Assembly: GCF_027922305.1 (NCBI RefSeq)
Contig: NZ_BSFK01000004.1
Coordinates: forward strand, 1-64,000
Reading direction: 5' to 3'
Source of the DNA: Methylopila jiangsuensis
GTDB taxonomy: Bacteria; Pseudomonadota; Alphaproteobacteria; Rhizobiales; Methylopilaceae
Length of the DNA stretch: 64,000 nucleotides
The position numbers were made by a program, and so were the translations under genes. The notes beneath the pieces are model-generated. The model ran no database searches. It saw only the letters and a program-made list of their open reading frames with translations, and had not been told where the DNA came from. Positions 12,263-21,570 of this stretch are shown piece after piece; the stretch's first letter is position 1; each line of letters starts with the position of its first letter.

Positions 12263-12817
12263 TCAGCGGCCGCAGTCCCGCACCCACATGCCGCCGGTGG
12301 GGGCGATCTCCGGGTCGGGATTGGCGCTCCAGTAGGCGAAGGCGCGCTGCAGCTCGGGCAGGAACACGGCGGCCGGCGCGGCGTCGTCCAGCGTCTCCGG
12401 CTCCGCCCGGCGGAAGCGCTCGTCGAAGAAGTGGATCGGCGAGGCGGGCGCGTCGCCGTCCTCCGGATCGCGGCCGGACGGGGTGGCGAAACGGCCGGAG
12501 GGCGTCGCCGGCGCGGTTCCTCCGCCTTCCGCCATCTCGGCGTAGCTGTCGGCGGCGCCGGAGGAGGGCGTGAGCTTGAAGCGGTAGGACACGCGGGGGC
12601 CGAGCGTCAGCGCGAAGCCGAACCGTGAGCCGGAGCCGGCGTCGCGCGACGCCACGAAGCGCAGCGTGCTCGCCGCACCGCCTTCCGCCGGGCGGTAGAC
12701 CGCGGTCCCGAGCGCGCAAGCCCCCGCGCGCGCCTGCGCGCTCGCCACGGCCGGGCTGAGCGCCACGCCGAGGCCGGAGGCGAGCGCCGCAAGGCCGCAG
12801 GCGCCGAGCGGTCTCAC
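12263..12817 (-). CDS. Secreted protein of unknown function, coupled to nadE
   Basis: This is a 184-residue protein starting at a GTG that overlaps the nadE stop (GTGA). The N-terminus ([19 protein letters not shown]... ending VASAQA) is a Sec signal peptide. The mature part is rich in beta-type segments ([32 protein letters not shown]), followed by a Pro/Gly/Asp-rich stretch and a C-terminal helix ([15 protein letters not shown]). I do not recognise the family. It is 17 bases upstream of gltX, so nadE, this gene and gltX probably form one operon. Confidence 0.75.
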   Translation of the reverse strand: MRPLGACGLAALASGLGVALSPAVASAQARAGACALGTAVYRPAEGGAASTLRFVASRDAGSGSRFGFALTLGPRVSYRFKLTPSSGAADSYAEMAEGGGTAPATPSGRFATPSGRDPEDGDAPASPIHFFDERFRRAEPETLDDAAPAAVFLPELQRAFAYWSANPDPEIAPTGGMWVRDCGR

Positions 12818-14502
12818 GCGCGGGTTCCCGGATCGCGGAAGCGGTTGATGATGGGGTAGCGCCGGTCGCGGCCGAAGTTGCGCGCGGTCACCTTCACGCC
12901 CGGCGCGGACTGGCGGCGCTTGTATTCGGCCAGATACAGCAGCCGCTCCACCTTGGAGACGACCTCCGGATCGAAGCCGGCGGCGATCAGGTCGCCGACG
13001 CCGGTCTCGTCCTCCACCAGCCCCTGCAGGATGGCGTCCAGCGTCTCGTAGGGCGGCAGGCTGTCCTCGTCCTTCTGGTTCTCGCGCAGCTCCGCGCTCG
13101 GCGGCTTGTCGATGACGCTGCCGGGCATCACCGGGCCGTCGGGTCCGAGCGCGTCCGCCGGGCGCCAGCGGTTGCGCAGGCGGCAGAGGCGGAACACCTG
13201 CGTCTTGTAGAGGTCCTTGATCGGGTTGAAGCCGCCGTTCATGTCGCCATAGAGCGTGGCGTAGCCCACCGACATCTCGGACTTGTTGCCGGTGGTCACC
13301 ACCATCGGCCCGAACTTGTTGGAAAGCGCCATCAGCAGCAGCCCTCGGGCGCGGCTCTGCAGATTCTCCTCGGTCACGTCGCGGGGCAGGGTCCCGAACA
13401 GCGGCGCCAGCGCCGCCTCGATCCCCTCGACCGCGGGCGCGATCGGCAGCGTGTCGTAAGGGACGCCCAGCGCCTCGGCGCAGGCGGCGGCGTCGCTCAG
13501 ACTCTCCTCCGACGTGAAGCGGTAGGGCAGCATCACGCAGCGCACCTTGTCGGCGCCCAGCGCATCCACCGCCATGGCGGCGCAGAGCGCCGAGTCCACG
13601 CCGCCGGAGAGACCGAGCACCACGCCGGGAAAGCCGCTCTTCGCCACATAGTCGCGCAGGCCCAGCACGCAGGCGCGGTAGTCCGCCTGGTCGTCGTCCT
13701 CGTCGAGCGGGGCGACCGGGCCGCCGGCGCAGCGCCATGCGCCGTTCTCCCGCCGCCAGTCCGTCACCGCCAGGTCCTCCGCGAAGGCCGGCGACTGGAA
13801 GGCGAGGCTGCGGTCCGCGTTCAGCCCGAAGGAGGCGCCGTCGAACACCAGCTCGTCCTGGCCGCCGACCTGGTTGAGGTAGATCAGCGGCAGCCCGCTC
13901 TCCACCACCCGGGCGGTCGCCACGTTCAGCCGCACGTCCGCCTTGCCGCGCCAGTAGGGCGAGCCGTTGGGCGAGATCAGCAGCTCGCCGCCGGTCTCGG
14001 CCAGGCAGTCCACCACCTCCTCGGTCCAGATGTCCTCGCAGATGGGAACGCCGACCCGCACGCCGCGCACCGGGATCGGGCCGGGCAGGGGGCCGGGCGC
14101 GAACACGCGCTTCTCGTCGAACACGCCGTAATTGGGCAGGTCCACCTTGTGCCGCACCGCGCGCAGCGCGCCGCCGGCGAGATGGGCGACCGAATTGTAG
14201 AGCCTGCCGTCCTCGACGAAGGGCAGGCCGATCAGCACGTCCGGGCCGCCGTCGGCGGTGTCGGCGGCGAGCGCGTCCAGCGCCCGCCGGCACGCCGCCT
14301 GGAAGGCGGGCTTGAGCACCAGATCCTCGGGCGGATACCCGGCGAGGAACAGCTCCGGGAACACGATCACGTCCGCGGCCTGCGCCGCGGCCTCGTCCCG
14401 GAAGCGGCGGGCGCGCGCCAGATTGCCCGCGACGTCGCCCACCGTCGGGTTCGCCTGGGCGAGCGCGATGCGGAGCGTGTCGGGCGTGCGGGTCTCGGAC
14501 AT
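12814..14502 (-). CDS. nadE: Glutamine-dependent NAD+ synthetase
   Basis: This enzyme carries out the last step of NAD synthesis, converting deamido-NAD to NAD with glutamine as nitrogen donor. The 562-residue protein has an N-terminal nitrilase-type glutaminase domain: Glu in [16 protein letters not shown], Lys in [16 protein letters not shown] and Cys in [11 protein letters not shown]. The C-terminal synthetase has the PP-loop [19 protein letters not shown] and [13 protein letters not shown]. The ATG at 14500-14502 gives [16 protein letters not shown]; the frame extends upstream only through low-complexity Arg/Ala codons. It lies 56 bases downstream of the Usg gene on the same strand. Confidence 0.96.
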   Translation of the reverse strand: MSETRTPDTLRIALAQANPTVGDVAGNLARARRFRDEAAAQAADVIVFPELFLAGYPPEDLVLKPAFQAACRRALDALAADTADGGPDVLIGLPFVEDGRLYNSVAHLAGGALRAVRHKVDLPNYGVFDEKRVFAPGPLPGPIPVRGVRVGVPICEDIWTEEVVDCLAETGGELLISPNGSPYWRGKADVRLNVATARVVESGLPLIYLNQVGGQDELVFDGASFGLNADRSLAFQSPAFAEDLAVTDWRRENGAWRCAGGPVAPLDEDDDQADYRACVLGLRDYVAKSGFPGVVLGLSGGVDSALCAAMAVDALGADKVRCVMLPYRFTSEESLSDAAACAEALGVPYDTLPIAPAVEGIEAALAPLFGTLPRDVTEENLQSRARGLLLMALSNKFGPMVVTTGNKSEMSVGYATLYGDMNGGFNPIKDLYKTQVFRLCRLRNRWRPADALGPDGPVMPGSVIDKPPSAELRENQKDEDSLPPYETLDAILQGLVEDETGVGDLIAAGFDPEVVSKVERLLYLAEYKRRQSAPGVKVTARNFGRDRRYPIINRFRDPGTRA

Positions 14503-14558
14503 GAGAGCCCGTCTAGCGCGGCGCGGCGCCCGCCGCAATCAGGCGGCGCCGGCCGTCC

Positions 14559-14897
14559 TCAGTTCAGGCGCAGGACCGCCCGCACCGGCTGGAAATCCGC
14601 CGGTCCGATCAGCCGCTTGTGCCCGACCCGCACCGAGTGGAGGATGCCCTCGATCTCCCGGCGCCACCAGTCCAGGAAGCCGCGCAGCACCGGATAGTCC
14701 GGCGCGCGGTCGTACTCCTGCCAGACATAGGCCTGCAGCAGCGCCGGATGGTCGGGCATGCGGTAGAGGATTTCCGCCGTGGTCAGGCCGAAGCCGTCGA
14801 TCTGCTTGCGGAAGTCGTCGGTCGGTCGGGTCAGTTCCTGGCGTTCGGCCGAGGCGTCGGCCGGCGCAGGTTTGGGAGAGACGTCGCATCCGCTCAT
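14559..14897 (-). CDS. Usg family protein
   Basis: This 112-residue protein matches the Usg family found in alphaproteobacteria. The core contains LTTAEILYRMPDHPALLQ, YVWQEYDRAPDYPVLRGFL and EGILHSVRVGHKRLI, all characteristic. Its biochemical role is not established. The N-terminal 25 residues are polar and low in order. It precedes nadE on the same strand. A 7-bp inverted repeat (14946-14952 with 14959-14965) lies 50 bases upstream of the start. Confidence 0.8.
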   Translation of the reverse strand: MSGCDVSPKPAPADASAERQELTRPTDDFRKQIDGFGLTTAEILYRMPDHPALLQAYVWQEYDRAPDYPVLRGFLDWWRREIEGILHSVRVGHKRLIGPADFQPVRAVLRLN

Positions 14898-15150
14898 GTC
14901 GCGCTCCTCTGCAGTGATGGAGGCGCGGTCGCCGTCGCGCCCCCGGACGTCCAGTGTGGGACGTCTGACAGTTCAATGACAATCTTCGATCGTTAACAAA
15001 ACGTTGCGATCAAGGTGTTGGCAGCCGATGGACTTGAGTGCTGCCCCCGACGACTTCATGTCTGCTTGCCCGTTATCGCCCGGGATGACCGCCGCCGTCG
15101 CCGCGCTATGATGGCGGTCCGCGCCGCCCCACGCGCAACGGAGCCCGCCC

Positions 15151-16635
15151 ATGCTCATCTCCCGCCGCAGCCTGATCGCCGGCGCGCTGGCCGCGCCGTT
15201 TCTGGCGCGGCCTCAGGCGGTCCTCGCCGCGTTCCGGCCGTCGGAGTTCGGCGCCGCGATGGACGGCGCGGCCGACGACGCCCCGGCGCTTGGCCGGCTG
15301 GTCGCCGCCGCCGCCAAGGCGGGCCGGCGCGCCGAGATTCCGGCGGGGGACTACGTCATCGGCTCCAACGCCTTTTCGGCCTCCGGGCTCGGGAGGGTGG
15401 AGATCGCCTGCGAGGACGGCGTCCGTTTCGTCAACGCCGGGCGGCTGTTCGACGACGCCGGCGGCGGGCAGGCCAAACGCGTGCCGTGGAGCATCGGCTT
15501 CGACGGCTGCGACGAGGTGCGCTGGAGCGGCGGCCGCATCGTGACCACGGGTGGGAGACTGCGGGGACGGGGCGTCGGCGTGTTCACCCTCGAAAACCAT
15601 GGCGAGCGGCGGCCGGTGCTGAACGTGGAGCGCTGCGGCGTCTTCAGCGCCGAGAGGCTGACGCTCGAGGGCGATCCCGGCCCCGCTCTCAACATGGAAG
15701 CCCAGCCCTGGGCCGCCGCGATCGACGCGCCGCAGCGCCTGCGGCTCATTCTGGGCAACGCCTTCTTCCGCGCCCGTGACTGCCGCAGCGTGCGGCTCGC
15801 CGATTGCGCGCTGGCGCCCAACGCCTGCGCCCGGGAGCAGTGGACCATGGTGGACTGCGGCCGGGTGGAGATACGAGGCCTGACCAGCCGCTCGACGGAA
15901 TCCAATTTCGCGAGCCTCGCCAAGATCATCCGCTGCGGCGAGGTGGACGTGTCGGAAATCGACGTGGCGGACCCCGGTTCCGGCTCGCTGGTGGACGTGA
16001 TCGCCGACCGCTTCCGCTACCACGCCGTGCGCATCGACTACCCCAACGGCAAGCTGCTGGACGTCAGCCGGGAATGGGGCGATCTGAACGCGCCGATCGG
16101 CGAGGGGGTGATCGCAAACTGCCGCACCAACGGCTGGGGCGTGGTCAGCGTGCGCGGCCGCAGCGACGAGCGACAGGTGGCGGGCGCGCCCATCGGATCG
16201 ATCCGCATCGTCGACACCGAGTTCTCGCTGGCGGGCGACCGCAGCGGCGACAAGCGGCCGCCCGCGGCCTTCCGCCTGGGCGGAGTGGACGCGCTGACGG
16301 TGGAGAACTGCCGGTTTACGAACGTGGCGTTCGATGGCGCGCCGTCCGCCCGGCCGTCCCGGCTGGCGCTGACCGGCTGCCGCTTCGAGTGGACGTCGGC
16401 CGCGACCACCCCGTCGCGGGCGATCCGCACCGGCGTGCCGACCGTTTATGACGGCGTGAGCTTCGCGGGCGTGGGCGAGGGGCGCGGGCAGAACCTGTTC
16501 TTCACCACCATGAAGGACACGCCCGGTCGCCACGCCTTCACGCGCTGCGCCTTCCGCGACCTCGTGCTGCGCACCCGCGGCGACGTGGCGTTCGAGGACT
16601 GCACGTTCGAGAACGTCGAGCGCCGGCCGATCTGA
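15151..16635 (+). CDS. Tat-exported parallel beta-helix protein
   Basis: This is a 494-residue protein with a twin-arginine signal (ISRRSLIAGALAAPFLARP, cleaved near residue 27). Its start, FRPSEFGAAMDGAADDAPAL, is the typical N-terminal cap of pectate-lyase/glycoside-hydrolase-28-like right-handed beta helices. The body consists of irregular 20-30-residue turns of the type VENCRFTNVAFDG, LTGCRFEWTS, FTRCAFRDLVLR and FEDCTFENVER. No catalytic lyase triad can be assigned with confidence, so it may be a polysaccharide-binding or polysaccharide-modifying protein. It stands alone, with the nearest polysaccharide genes more than 20 kb away. The export route implies cofactor or rapid folding in the cytoplasm. 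Confidence 0.75.
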   Translation: MLISRRSLIAGALAAPFLARPQAVLAAFRPSEFGAAMDGAADDAPALGRLVAAAAKAGRRAEIPAGDYVIGSNAFSASGLGRVEIACEDGVRFVNAGRLFDDAGGGQAKRVPWSIGFDGCDEVRWSGGRIVTTGGRLRGRGVGVFTLENHGERRPVLNVERCGVFSAERLTLEGDPGPALNMEAQPWAAAIDAPQRLRLILGNAFFRARDCRSVRLADCALAPNACAREQWTMVDCGRVEIRGLTSRSTESNFASLAKIIRCGEVDVSEIDVADPGSGSLVDVIADRFRYHAVRIDYPNGKLLDVSREWGDLNAPIGEGVIANCRTNGWGVVSVRGRSDERQVAGAPIGSIRIVDTEFSLAGDRSGDKRPPAAFRLGGVDALTVENCRFTNVAFDGAPSARPSRLALTGCRFEWTSAATTPSRAIRTGVPTVYDGVSFAGVGEGRGQNLFFTTMKDTPGRHAFTRCAFRDLVLRTRGDVAFEDCTFENVERRPI

Positions 16636-16644
16636 GCGCCGCGG

Positions 16645-18834
16645 TCAGGCCGCCGAGTGACGGGCGTCAGGCTTTCCGCGCAGGGCGTCGATGTCTTCGG
16701 CCGCGAGCGGGCGCGCCATGAGATAGCCCTGCACCTCTTCGCAGTGGTCGAGACGCAGCAGATCGAGCTGCTCCGCGGTCTCGACGCCTTCGGCGGTGAC
16801 GGAGAGGCCCAGGGCCTTGCCGAGCCCGAGGATGGCCTGGACGATGGCGCGGGAGTCGCCGGTGGTCTGCAGGTCGGCGATGAAGCTCTGGTCGATCTTG
16901 ATGGCGTCGAAGGGGAAGCTCTTCAGGTAGCCAAGCGACGAGTAGCCGGTGCCGAAATCGTCCATGGACAGCATCACGCCGAGCGTCTTCAGATCGGCGA
17001 GGATGCGTCCGGCGCGGTCCACGTCCTCCAGCAGCACGCCCTCGGTGAGCTCCAGCTCCAGCCGGTGCGCCGGCAGCCCGGTTTCGGCCAGCGTGTCGGC
17101 CACGATCTTCACGAAGTCGGCGCTGCGGAACTGAGCCGGCGAAACATTGACCGAAACGCTGAGGTCCGGCCATGTGACGGCCTTCTCGCAGGCCATGCGC
17201 AGCACGCGCGCGCCGAGCGGCGCGATCAGGCCGGTCTCCTCCGCCAGCGGGATGAACTCGCCGGGATTGACCAGCCCGCGCGTGGGGTGACGCCAGCGCA
17301 CCAGCGCCTCGACGCCCCGCAGTCGCATGGAGTTGGCGTCGTAGCGCGGCTGGAACAGCAGGAAGAACTCGTCGCGATCCAGGCCCCGGCGCATGTCCGC
17401 GTCCAGCGCGCGGCGCGTGAGGATGCGCTCGTCCATGTCGTGGGAGAAGAACTTGAAGGTCCCGCGGCCCGCGGCCTTGGCCTGGTAGAGCGCGATGTCG
17501 GACAGGCGCAGCAGCTCCTCAGGCGTGGCCGCGTCCTCGGGAGACAGGGCGATGCCGATCGACAGGCCCACGTAGAGGATCGTGTCCTCGATCTCGATGG
17601 GCGCCGTCACCGCGTCCTGCAGCCTCCGGCACAGCGCCTCCACGTCGTCGGCGTCGATGCGCGGCACGACCACGGCGAACTCGTCGCCGCCGATGCGCGC
17701 GACCAGGTCGCCTTCGCGCAACGCGCGCGTCAGCCGCTCGGCGGTCTCCCTCAGCACCCGGTCTCCGACCGGATGGCCGAGCGCGTCGTTGACGGGCTTG
17801 AACCGGTCGAGGTCGAGATAGAGCACCGCGAGAGGGCGGCCGCCGGCAAGGTCGCTGGTCAGGCGGCGGGTCAGCATGGCCCGGTTCGGCAGGCCGGTGA
17901 CGGCGTCGTGGAACGCCTTGCGCTCCGCGTCCTGATAGGCCTCCACCAGCATGTCGGCGCTGGTCTGGGCCTCCACCGCAGCGCGGGCGGCGTAGCGCAG
18001 GGTGACCAGAATCAGCAGGATCAGCGCCAGCGCCGCGATGATGAGCCAGGGCGTCAGCTCCCGCATCATGCGCGCGCCGGGCTGGTCCGGCGTCCAGCGC
18101 AGGGTGATCACGGAGCCGGGCGCTTCGCCCGCCACGAGCGACGGTTTGGCCGCCGCGTCGGCCGCGTCCCAGGCGACGCGCAGCTGGGTCACGAACAGGC
18201 TTTCGCCGAGGGCCTCCAGCGTCGCGGGGGTCAGGCGTTCGCCGAAGATGAGCACGGTGGACGGGCCGGGCGCCGGCTGAACGAAGCGGTCGCCGCCGGT
18301 GGAGATCGCGGCGGCGGTGGCCATCACGGGGTTGCGACCGTCGGTGAGCACGGCGCGCTCGACCGTGGTGGTGTTCGGCGGCGCGGCGCGCGCCCGTTCG
18401 ATCAACTGCTTCAGGCCGGGACCGAACGCCTGTTCGGCCGGCATATCCGACGCCGCGCCGTCCACCATGCCGTGAACCACGCGGCCGTCGGGCGCGACGG
18501 CGAAGACGAGGCCGAAATCGAAGCGCGAGAACAGCGTCGCGCCGAGATTGCCCTCGTCGTAGGCCCAGACCCGGTTCGGACGCAGGTGCAGGTTTTCGTA
18601 GGCGTCGCCCCAGCCGGCGTAGTCTGCGAGCAGTCGCTCCTGCGCGTCCCAGCGCCCGTTCCACGCCGCGCGCGCCAGCACAAGCGAGCGCGCCTCCGCG
18701 TCCTGGTCCGCGCGATGCGCGATGCCGTCCAGTGTCGCATAGGACAGGACGAAGGCCGCGATCAGCGTCCCTATGAGCGGGGCCACGGCCTTCCGCCCGA
18801 ACATTTTAAGGAACTGCGCGGTCGCGTTCGTCAT
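16645..18834 (-). CDS. CHASE4-GGDEF-EAL c-di-GMP regulator
   Basis: This is a 729-residue membrane protein for cyclic-di-GMP turnover. It has an N-terminal transmembrane helix (about 15-35), a periplasmic CHASE4-type sensor (WNGRWDAQERLLADYAGWGD), and a second helix (about 262-282). A diguanylate cyclase domain follows with an intact GGDEF active site near residue 383, then an EAL phosphodiesterase domain (GVEALVRW near 508, DDFGTGYSSLGYL near 626, IKIDQSFI). Both catalytic motifs are complete, so it may be bifunctional with the sensor deciding the direction. The RxxD inhibitory-site motif upstream of GGDEF was not identified with confidence. It is preceded on the same strand by a small membrane protein gene. 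Confidence 0.93.
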   Translation of the reverse strand: MTNATAQFLKMFGRKAVAPLIGTLIAAFVLSYATLDGIAHRADQDAEARSLVLARAAWNGRWDAQERLLADYAGWGDAYENLHLRPNRVWAYDEGNLGATLFSRFDFGLVFAVAPDGRVVHGMVDGAASDMPAEQAFGPGLKQLIERARAAPPNTTTVERAVLTDGRNPVMATAAAISTGGDRFVQPAPGPSTVLIFGERLTPATLEALGESLFVTQLRVAWDAADAAAKPSLVAGEAPGSVITLRWTPDQPGARMMRELTPWLIIAALALILLILVTLRYAARAAVEAQTSADMLVEAYQDAERKAFHDAVTGLPNRAMLTRRLTSDLAGGRPLAVLYLDLDRFKPVNDALGHPVGDRVLRETAERLTRALREGDLVARIGGDEFAVVVPRIDADDVEALCRRLQDAVTAPIEIEDTILYVGLSIGIALSPEDAATPEELLRLSDIALYQAKAAGRGTFKFFSHDMDERILTRRALDADMRRGLDRDEFFLLFQPRYDANSMRLRGVEALVRWRHPTRGLVNPGEFIPLAEETGLIAPLGARVLRMACEKAVTWPDLSVSVNVSPAQFRSADFVKIVADTLAETGLPAHRLELELTEGVLLEDVDRAGRILADLKTLGVMLSMDDFGTGYSSLGYLKSFPFDAIKIDQSFIADLQTTGDSRAIVQAILGLGKALGLSVTAEGVETAEQLDLLRLDHCEEVQGYLMARPLAAEDIDALRGKPDARHSAA

Positions 18835-18952
18835 GAGCCTTTCCGGTCGTCCACGTCGCGAGCAAACAGGGGTGGAGTAAACGGCGGATTGGACTTGAAA
18901 GATCTTGCCCTGATTTCGCGGGCGAGGGTGAACGTCGCCTCAACGTACGATG

Positions 18953-19342
18953 TTAGCGTCGATCTCTGGTGAGCGCCCGGGCGCAGAGCACGTCCAGAAG
19001 CGTCACGCCCGCGACCGCCGCGAAAGCGGCGAAGGCGACCCGGCGCCGCGGGTTGGAGCGGCTGAGCGCCGGCGCAAGCGCCGCCAGATCCATGGCGTCG
19101 CCCGCGACCCGCGCCCAGATCATCAAGGGCCGTGCGCGCCGCCAGCCGAACAGGCCGGCGCGGGTTCCGACCTCCCGGACGCCGAGGCCCTTCAGGAACT
19201 GGTGGTTGCGTTCGAGCCCGACGCTGCGGGCCAGAGCGCCCGGCGCCGCCAGCTCCACCGCGGCGAGCGCAAGCGTCGCCCAGCCGAGCGCGGTGGTGAT
19301 GGTTTCCGCCTCGCGGCGGCTCGGGAGGGACGGCAGGGCCAT
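18953..19342 (-). CDS. Small membrane protein, resembles cyclase/dehydrase TM region
   Basis: This 129-residue protein has about three hydrophobic segments. The pattern TALGWATLALAAVELAAPGALARSVGL, GLGVREVGTRAGLF and RVAGDAMDLAALAPAL resembles the membrane domain seen in proteins annotated as cyclase/dehydrase-like or DUF4267-like. I do not know its function. It lies 118 bases upstream of the c-di-GMP regulator on the same strand and could be co-transcribed with it. Confidence 0.65.
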   Translation of the reverse strand: MALPSLPSRREAETITTALGWATLALAAVELAAPGALARSVGLERNHQFLKGLGVREVGTRAGLFGWRRARPLMIWARVAGDAMDLAALAPALSRSNPRRRVAFAAFAAVAGVTLLDVLCARALTRDRR

Positions 19343-19549
19343 GAGCGGGTGTCTCCGGTCGGCGCAGGAAGGAACGGGTCAGCGAAGACATGGCGCGCTG
19401 GAGCCCGGCGCACAGCGTCGCCGAATGTCGTGTCCCGCGGCAGGAACGGATTCCGCAGGTTCGCGTTTACACAGCGCGACGGCGCGTAAAACGCGGGGCG
19501 GCCGTCCTGATGTTTCGACCCGCCTCCGCTTCAAGAAGGATGACCTGCG

Positions 19550-19711
19550 ATGTCTCCCCTGATCGGCATTCTGATCACCGTTCTGGTGATCTTCCTTGTG
19601 CTCTATCTCGTCGGCATGCTGCCCGTGGACGGCCGGGCCAAGCAGATCATTCGTATCATCGTGATCATCATCGGCATCATCTCGCTGCTGAAGTATCTGG
19701 CGGTGTTCTGA
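19550..19711 (+). CDS. Thivi_2564-type small membrane protein, 53 residues
   Basis: This two-helix membrane protein reads MSPLIGILITVLVIFLVLYL at the N-terminus, then GMLPVDGRAKQIIR, then a second hydrophobic segment ending LLKYLAVF. The short loop with P(M/V)DG(R/K).K.I between two helices is the pattern of the Thivi_2564 family of small membrane proteins, whose function is unknown. AGAAGGA 9 bases before the ATG is a good ribosome site, and a GC-rich terminator follows 34 bases after the stop. It is flanked by a divergent membrane protein gene and a DUF488 gene. Confidence 0.75.
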   Translation: MSPLIGILITVLVIFLVLYLVGMLPVDGRAKQIIRIIVIIIGIISLLKYLAVF

Positions 19712-19745
19712 TCCGACGGTTTTCTGAAACGCATTCCGGATGAGC

Positions 19746-19780
19746 GGGGGCGGCGTCGCGTGACGCCGCCCCCGTCGTTT
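19746..19780 (+). terminator. Terminator after the 53-residue membrane protein gene
   Basis: A perfect 12-bp GC-rich stem (19746-19757 with 19762-19773, 4-base loop) is followed by GTCGTTTG. The U-run is short, but the stem is strong and positioned directly after the small gene. Confidence 0.65.
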
Positions 19781-19869
19781 GCGCCTTGGGCCCTTGCGGG
19801 CTGGCGCAGGGCGCCGCACCAGTGGCGGGGAGCGCTTAATCGCGGGCGCGGAGACCTCAAGGGCGCGGC

Positions 19870-20340
19870 ATGACCGACCTGTTCACCATCGGATATGAGG
19901 GCGCGACGCCCCGGACGCTGGCCGACGCGCTGGAGGCGGCGGGGGTCGAGGTGCTGGTGGACGTGCGCGCGGTGGCCAACTCCCGCCGGCCGGGCTTCTC
20001 CAAGCGGGCGCTCGCCGCCGGTCTCGACGAGCGCGGCCTCGCCTATCTGCACCTGCGGGCGCTCGGCACCCCGGCGGACGGGCGCGCCGCCGCCCGCGCC
20101 GGCCGCCACGACGAGATGCGCGCCATCTTCGAGGCTCATCTGCGCACCGAGAAAGCGCAGGAGGAACTCGCCGGGCTGCGGGAGATCGTCCGCACCGGCC
20201 GGAAGCTGTGCCTGCTCTGCTTCGAGCGCGAGCCCGAACACTGCCACCGCCAGATGATCGCCGAACGGGTCGAGGCCGCGGAGGACGGCGTCGCCATCCG
20301 CCACCTGCACGCGCTGCCGGCCGCCTTCGTAAGCGCCTGA
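19870..20340 (+). CDS. DUF488 family protein
   Basis: This 156-residue protein starts LFTIGYEGATPRTLADALEAAGVEVLVDVRAVANSRRPGFSK and ends with LCLLCFEREPEHCHRQMIAE, the two conserved blocks of DUF488. The Cys/His cluster in CFEREPEHCHR may bind a metal or act catalytically; the role of the family is not settled. It stands alone between a terminator and a convergent hydrolase gene. Confidence 0.9.
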   Translation: MTDLFTIGYEGATPRTLADALEAAGVEVLVDVRAVANSRRPGFSKRALAAGLDERGLAYLHLRALGTPADGRAAARAGRHDEMRAIFEAHLRTEKAQEELAGLREIVRTGRKLCLLCFEREPEHCHRQMIAERVEAAEDGVAIRHLHALPAAFVSA

Positions 20341-20357
20341 GCCCTCTTAGGCCCGGA

Positions 20358-21356
20358 TCACGCCAGCTCGCGCCGGCCGGGGACGAAGGCGTCGAACGCC
20401 GCCCAGAACAGGTCGCGCAGCTCGTCCCGCTCCATCAGGATCTCGTGGCGGGCGCCGGCGAGGCGGAGCTTGCCGCCGCAGCGTATGCGGTCGGCGAAAC
20501 GCTCGCTCGCCAGCGGATCGACGATGCGGTCGCGGCCCGCGGAGATCGCCAGCGTCGGCGTGCGCAGCCGCTCGGGAACGCCCGCAAGCGCCGTCGCCGT
20601 CATGGCGCGGAACGCGGCGTGGACCCAGCCGATGGTGGGCGAGCCCAGAGCCAGCGCGGGCTCCTTCGTGATCAGCGCCACCGAGCGGGCGTAACGCGCG
20701 GCGTCGGAGGTGAGGCGGTTGCCCTCGAACGGCTTCAGCGCCATCACGCGGTCGGCCCCGCTCGGGATGTAGGAGCCGGAGAAGCCGATGCGCCCGAGCC
20801 CGGTGGCGAGGCCGCGGGCGAAGAACTCGGCGCGCGCCAGCGGCAGGCCGATCATCGGCCCCGCCAGCACCATGCGCTCGAACCATTGCGGCTGGCGCAG
20901 CGCCAGCGCCACCAGCACCGGCGCCGACATGGAATGGCCGAGCGCGTAATAGGGCGGCGGGCAGTGCGGCAGCACGATCTCGCGCATGAAGGCTTCGGCG
21001 TCGAGCCGGTAGTCGCCGAAGTCCGCCACATGGCCCTTGAACGGGTTGGACAGCAGGCGCTGGCTGCCGCCCTGGCCGCGGAAATCGAAGGTGGCGACCG
21101 CGAAGCCCCGCGCCATCAGGTCGGCGACCGTCTCGCCGTACTTCTCGATGAACTCCGCCCGGCCCTGGAACAGGCAGACCGTGCCCTTCAGCGCGCCGGC
21201 CGGCTTCCAGAACGCGGCGCGCAGGGCCACGCCGTCGGCGGCGCGGAACAGCCGCGGGGCGCCGGCGTCCGGGAACGGCGCGTCGGGGACGAGCACGAAA
21301 TCCTCGCGGGCGGCGCGCGGCGCAGGCCCGGAGCGGCGAAGACGGAGCGGCGGCAT
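20358..21356 (-). CDS. Alpha/beta hydrolase, lysophospholipase (PldB) type
   Basis: This 332-residue serine hydrolase is of the monoacylglycerol lipase/lysophospholipase L2 group. The nucleophile elbow is GHSMSAPV. DFRGQGGSQR, where family members read D(W/H)RGQG, precedes it. SAGRDRIVDP holds the acidic residue, and the C-terminal GARHEILMERDELR holds the catalytic histidine followed by the family-typical HEI.MERDE.R. There is no signal peptide, so it is probably cytoplasmic or peripheral. It is convergent with the DUF488 gene, with 17 bases between stops. Confidence 0.88.
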   Translation of the reverse strand: MPPLRLRRSGPAPRAAREDFVLVPDAPFPDAGAPRLFRAADGVALRAAFWKPAGALKGTVCLFQGRAEFIEKYGETVADLMARGFAVATFDFRGQGGSQRLLSNPFKGHVADFGDYRLDAEAFMREIVLPHCPPPYYALGHSMSAPVLVALALRQPQWFERMVLAGPMIGLPLARAEFFARGLATGLGRIGFSGSYIPSGADRVMALKPFEGNRLTSDAARYARSVALITKEPALALGSPTIGWVHAAFRAMTATALAGVPERLRTPTLAISAGRDRIVDPLASERFADRIRCGGKLRLAGARHEILMERDELRDLFWAAFDAFVPGRRELA

Positions 21357-21508
21357 GGCGATGGCTTGGCGTCTCCTTGAGCCGGATCGCTCGGACAGGC
21401 TCTAGCAGAGCCCGCGATGAAGAGCCACGCCGCGCCCCTTGAAGGGCCGAAACCGGCTTCCTACGTCAGGGTCGTCGCAGGCCAAACGGCTGCGGCGACT
21501 TGCGAAAA

Positions 21509-21570
21509 CGGCCCGGCCAGGACGGCGGGCCGCATTCGATCCATATCGCTTTTCTCAAGGATGTGACCCG
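21509..21570 (+). promoter_or_regulatory. ROSE-like RNA thermometer leader of the Hsp20 gene
   Basis: The final hairpin pairs 21542-21551 with 21557-21565 around a 5-base loop. The UCGCU stretch faces the AAGGA ribosome site with a single bulged G (21548). This is the U(U/C)GCU-opposite-Shine-Dalgarno arrangement known from ROSE elements of rhizobial small heat-shock genes, where the unpaired G lets the stem melt at heat-shock temperature. A second stem (21509-21515 with 21526-21532) precedes it, as in multi-hairpin ROSE leaders. Confidence 0.8.

Noticed and set aside
12263-14293. 676-codon minus-strand frame spanning nadE and the secreted protein gene
   Set aside because: Only its last 184 codons (from the GTG at 12817) look like a protein with a signal peptide. 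The rest is a shadow frame of nadE with Arg-rich low complexity.
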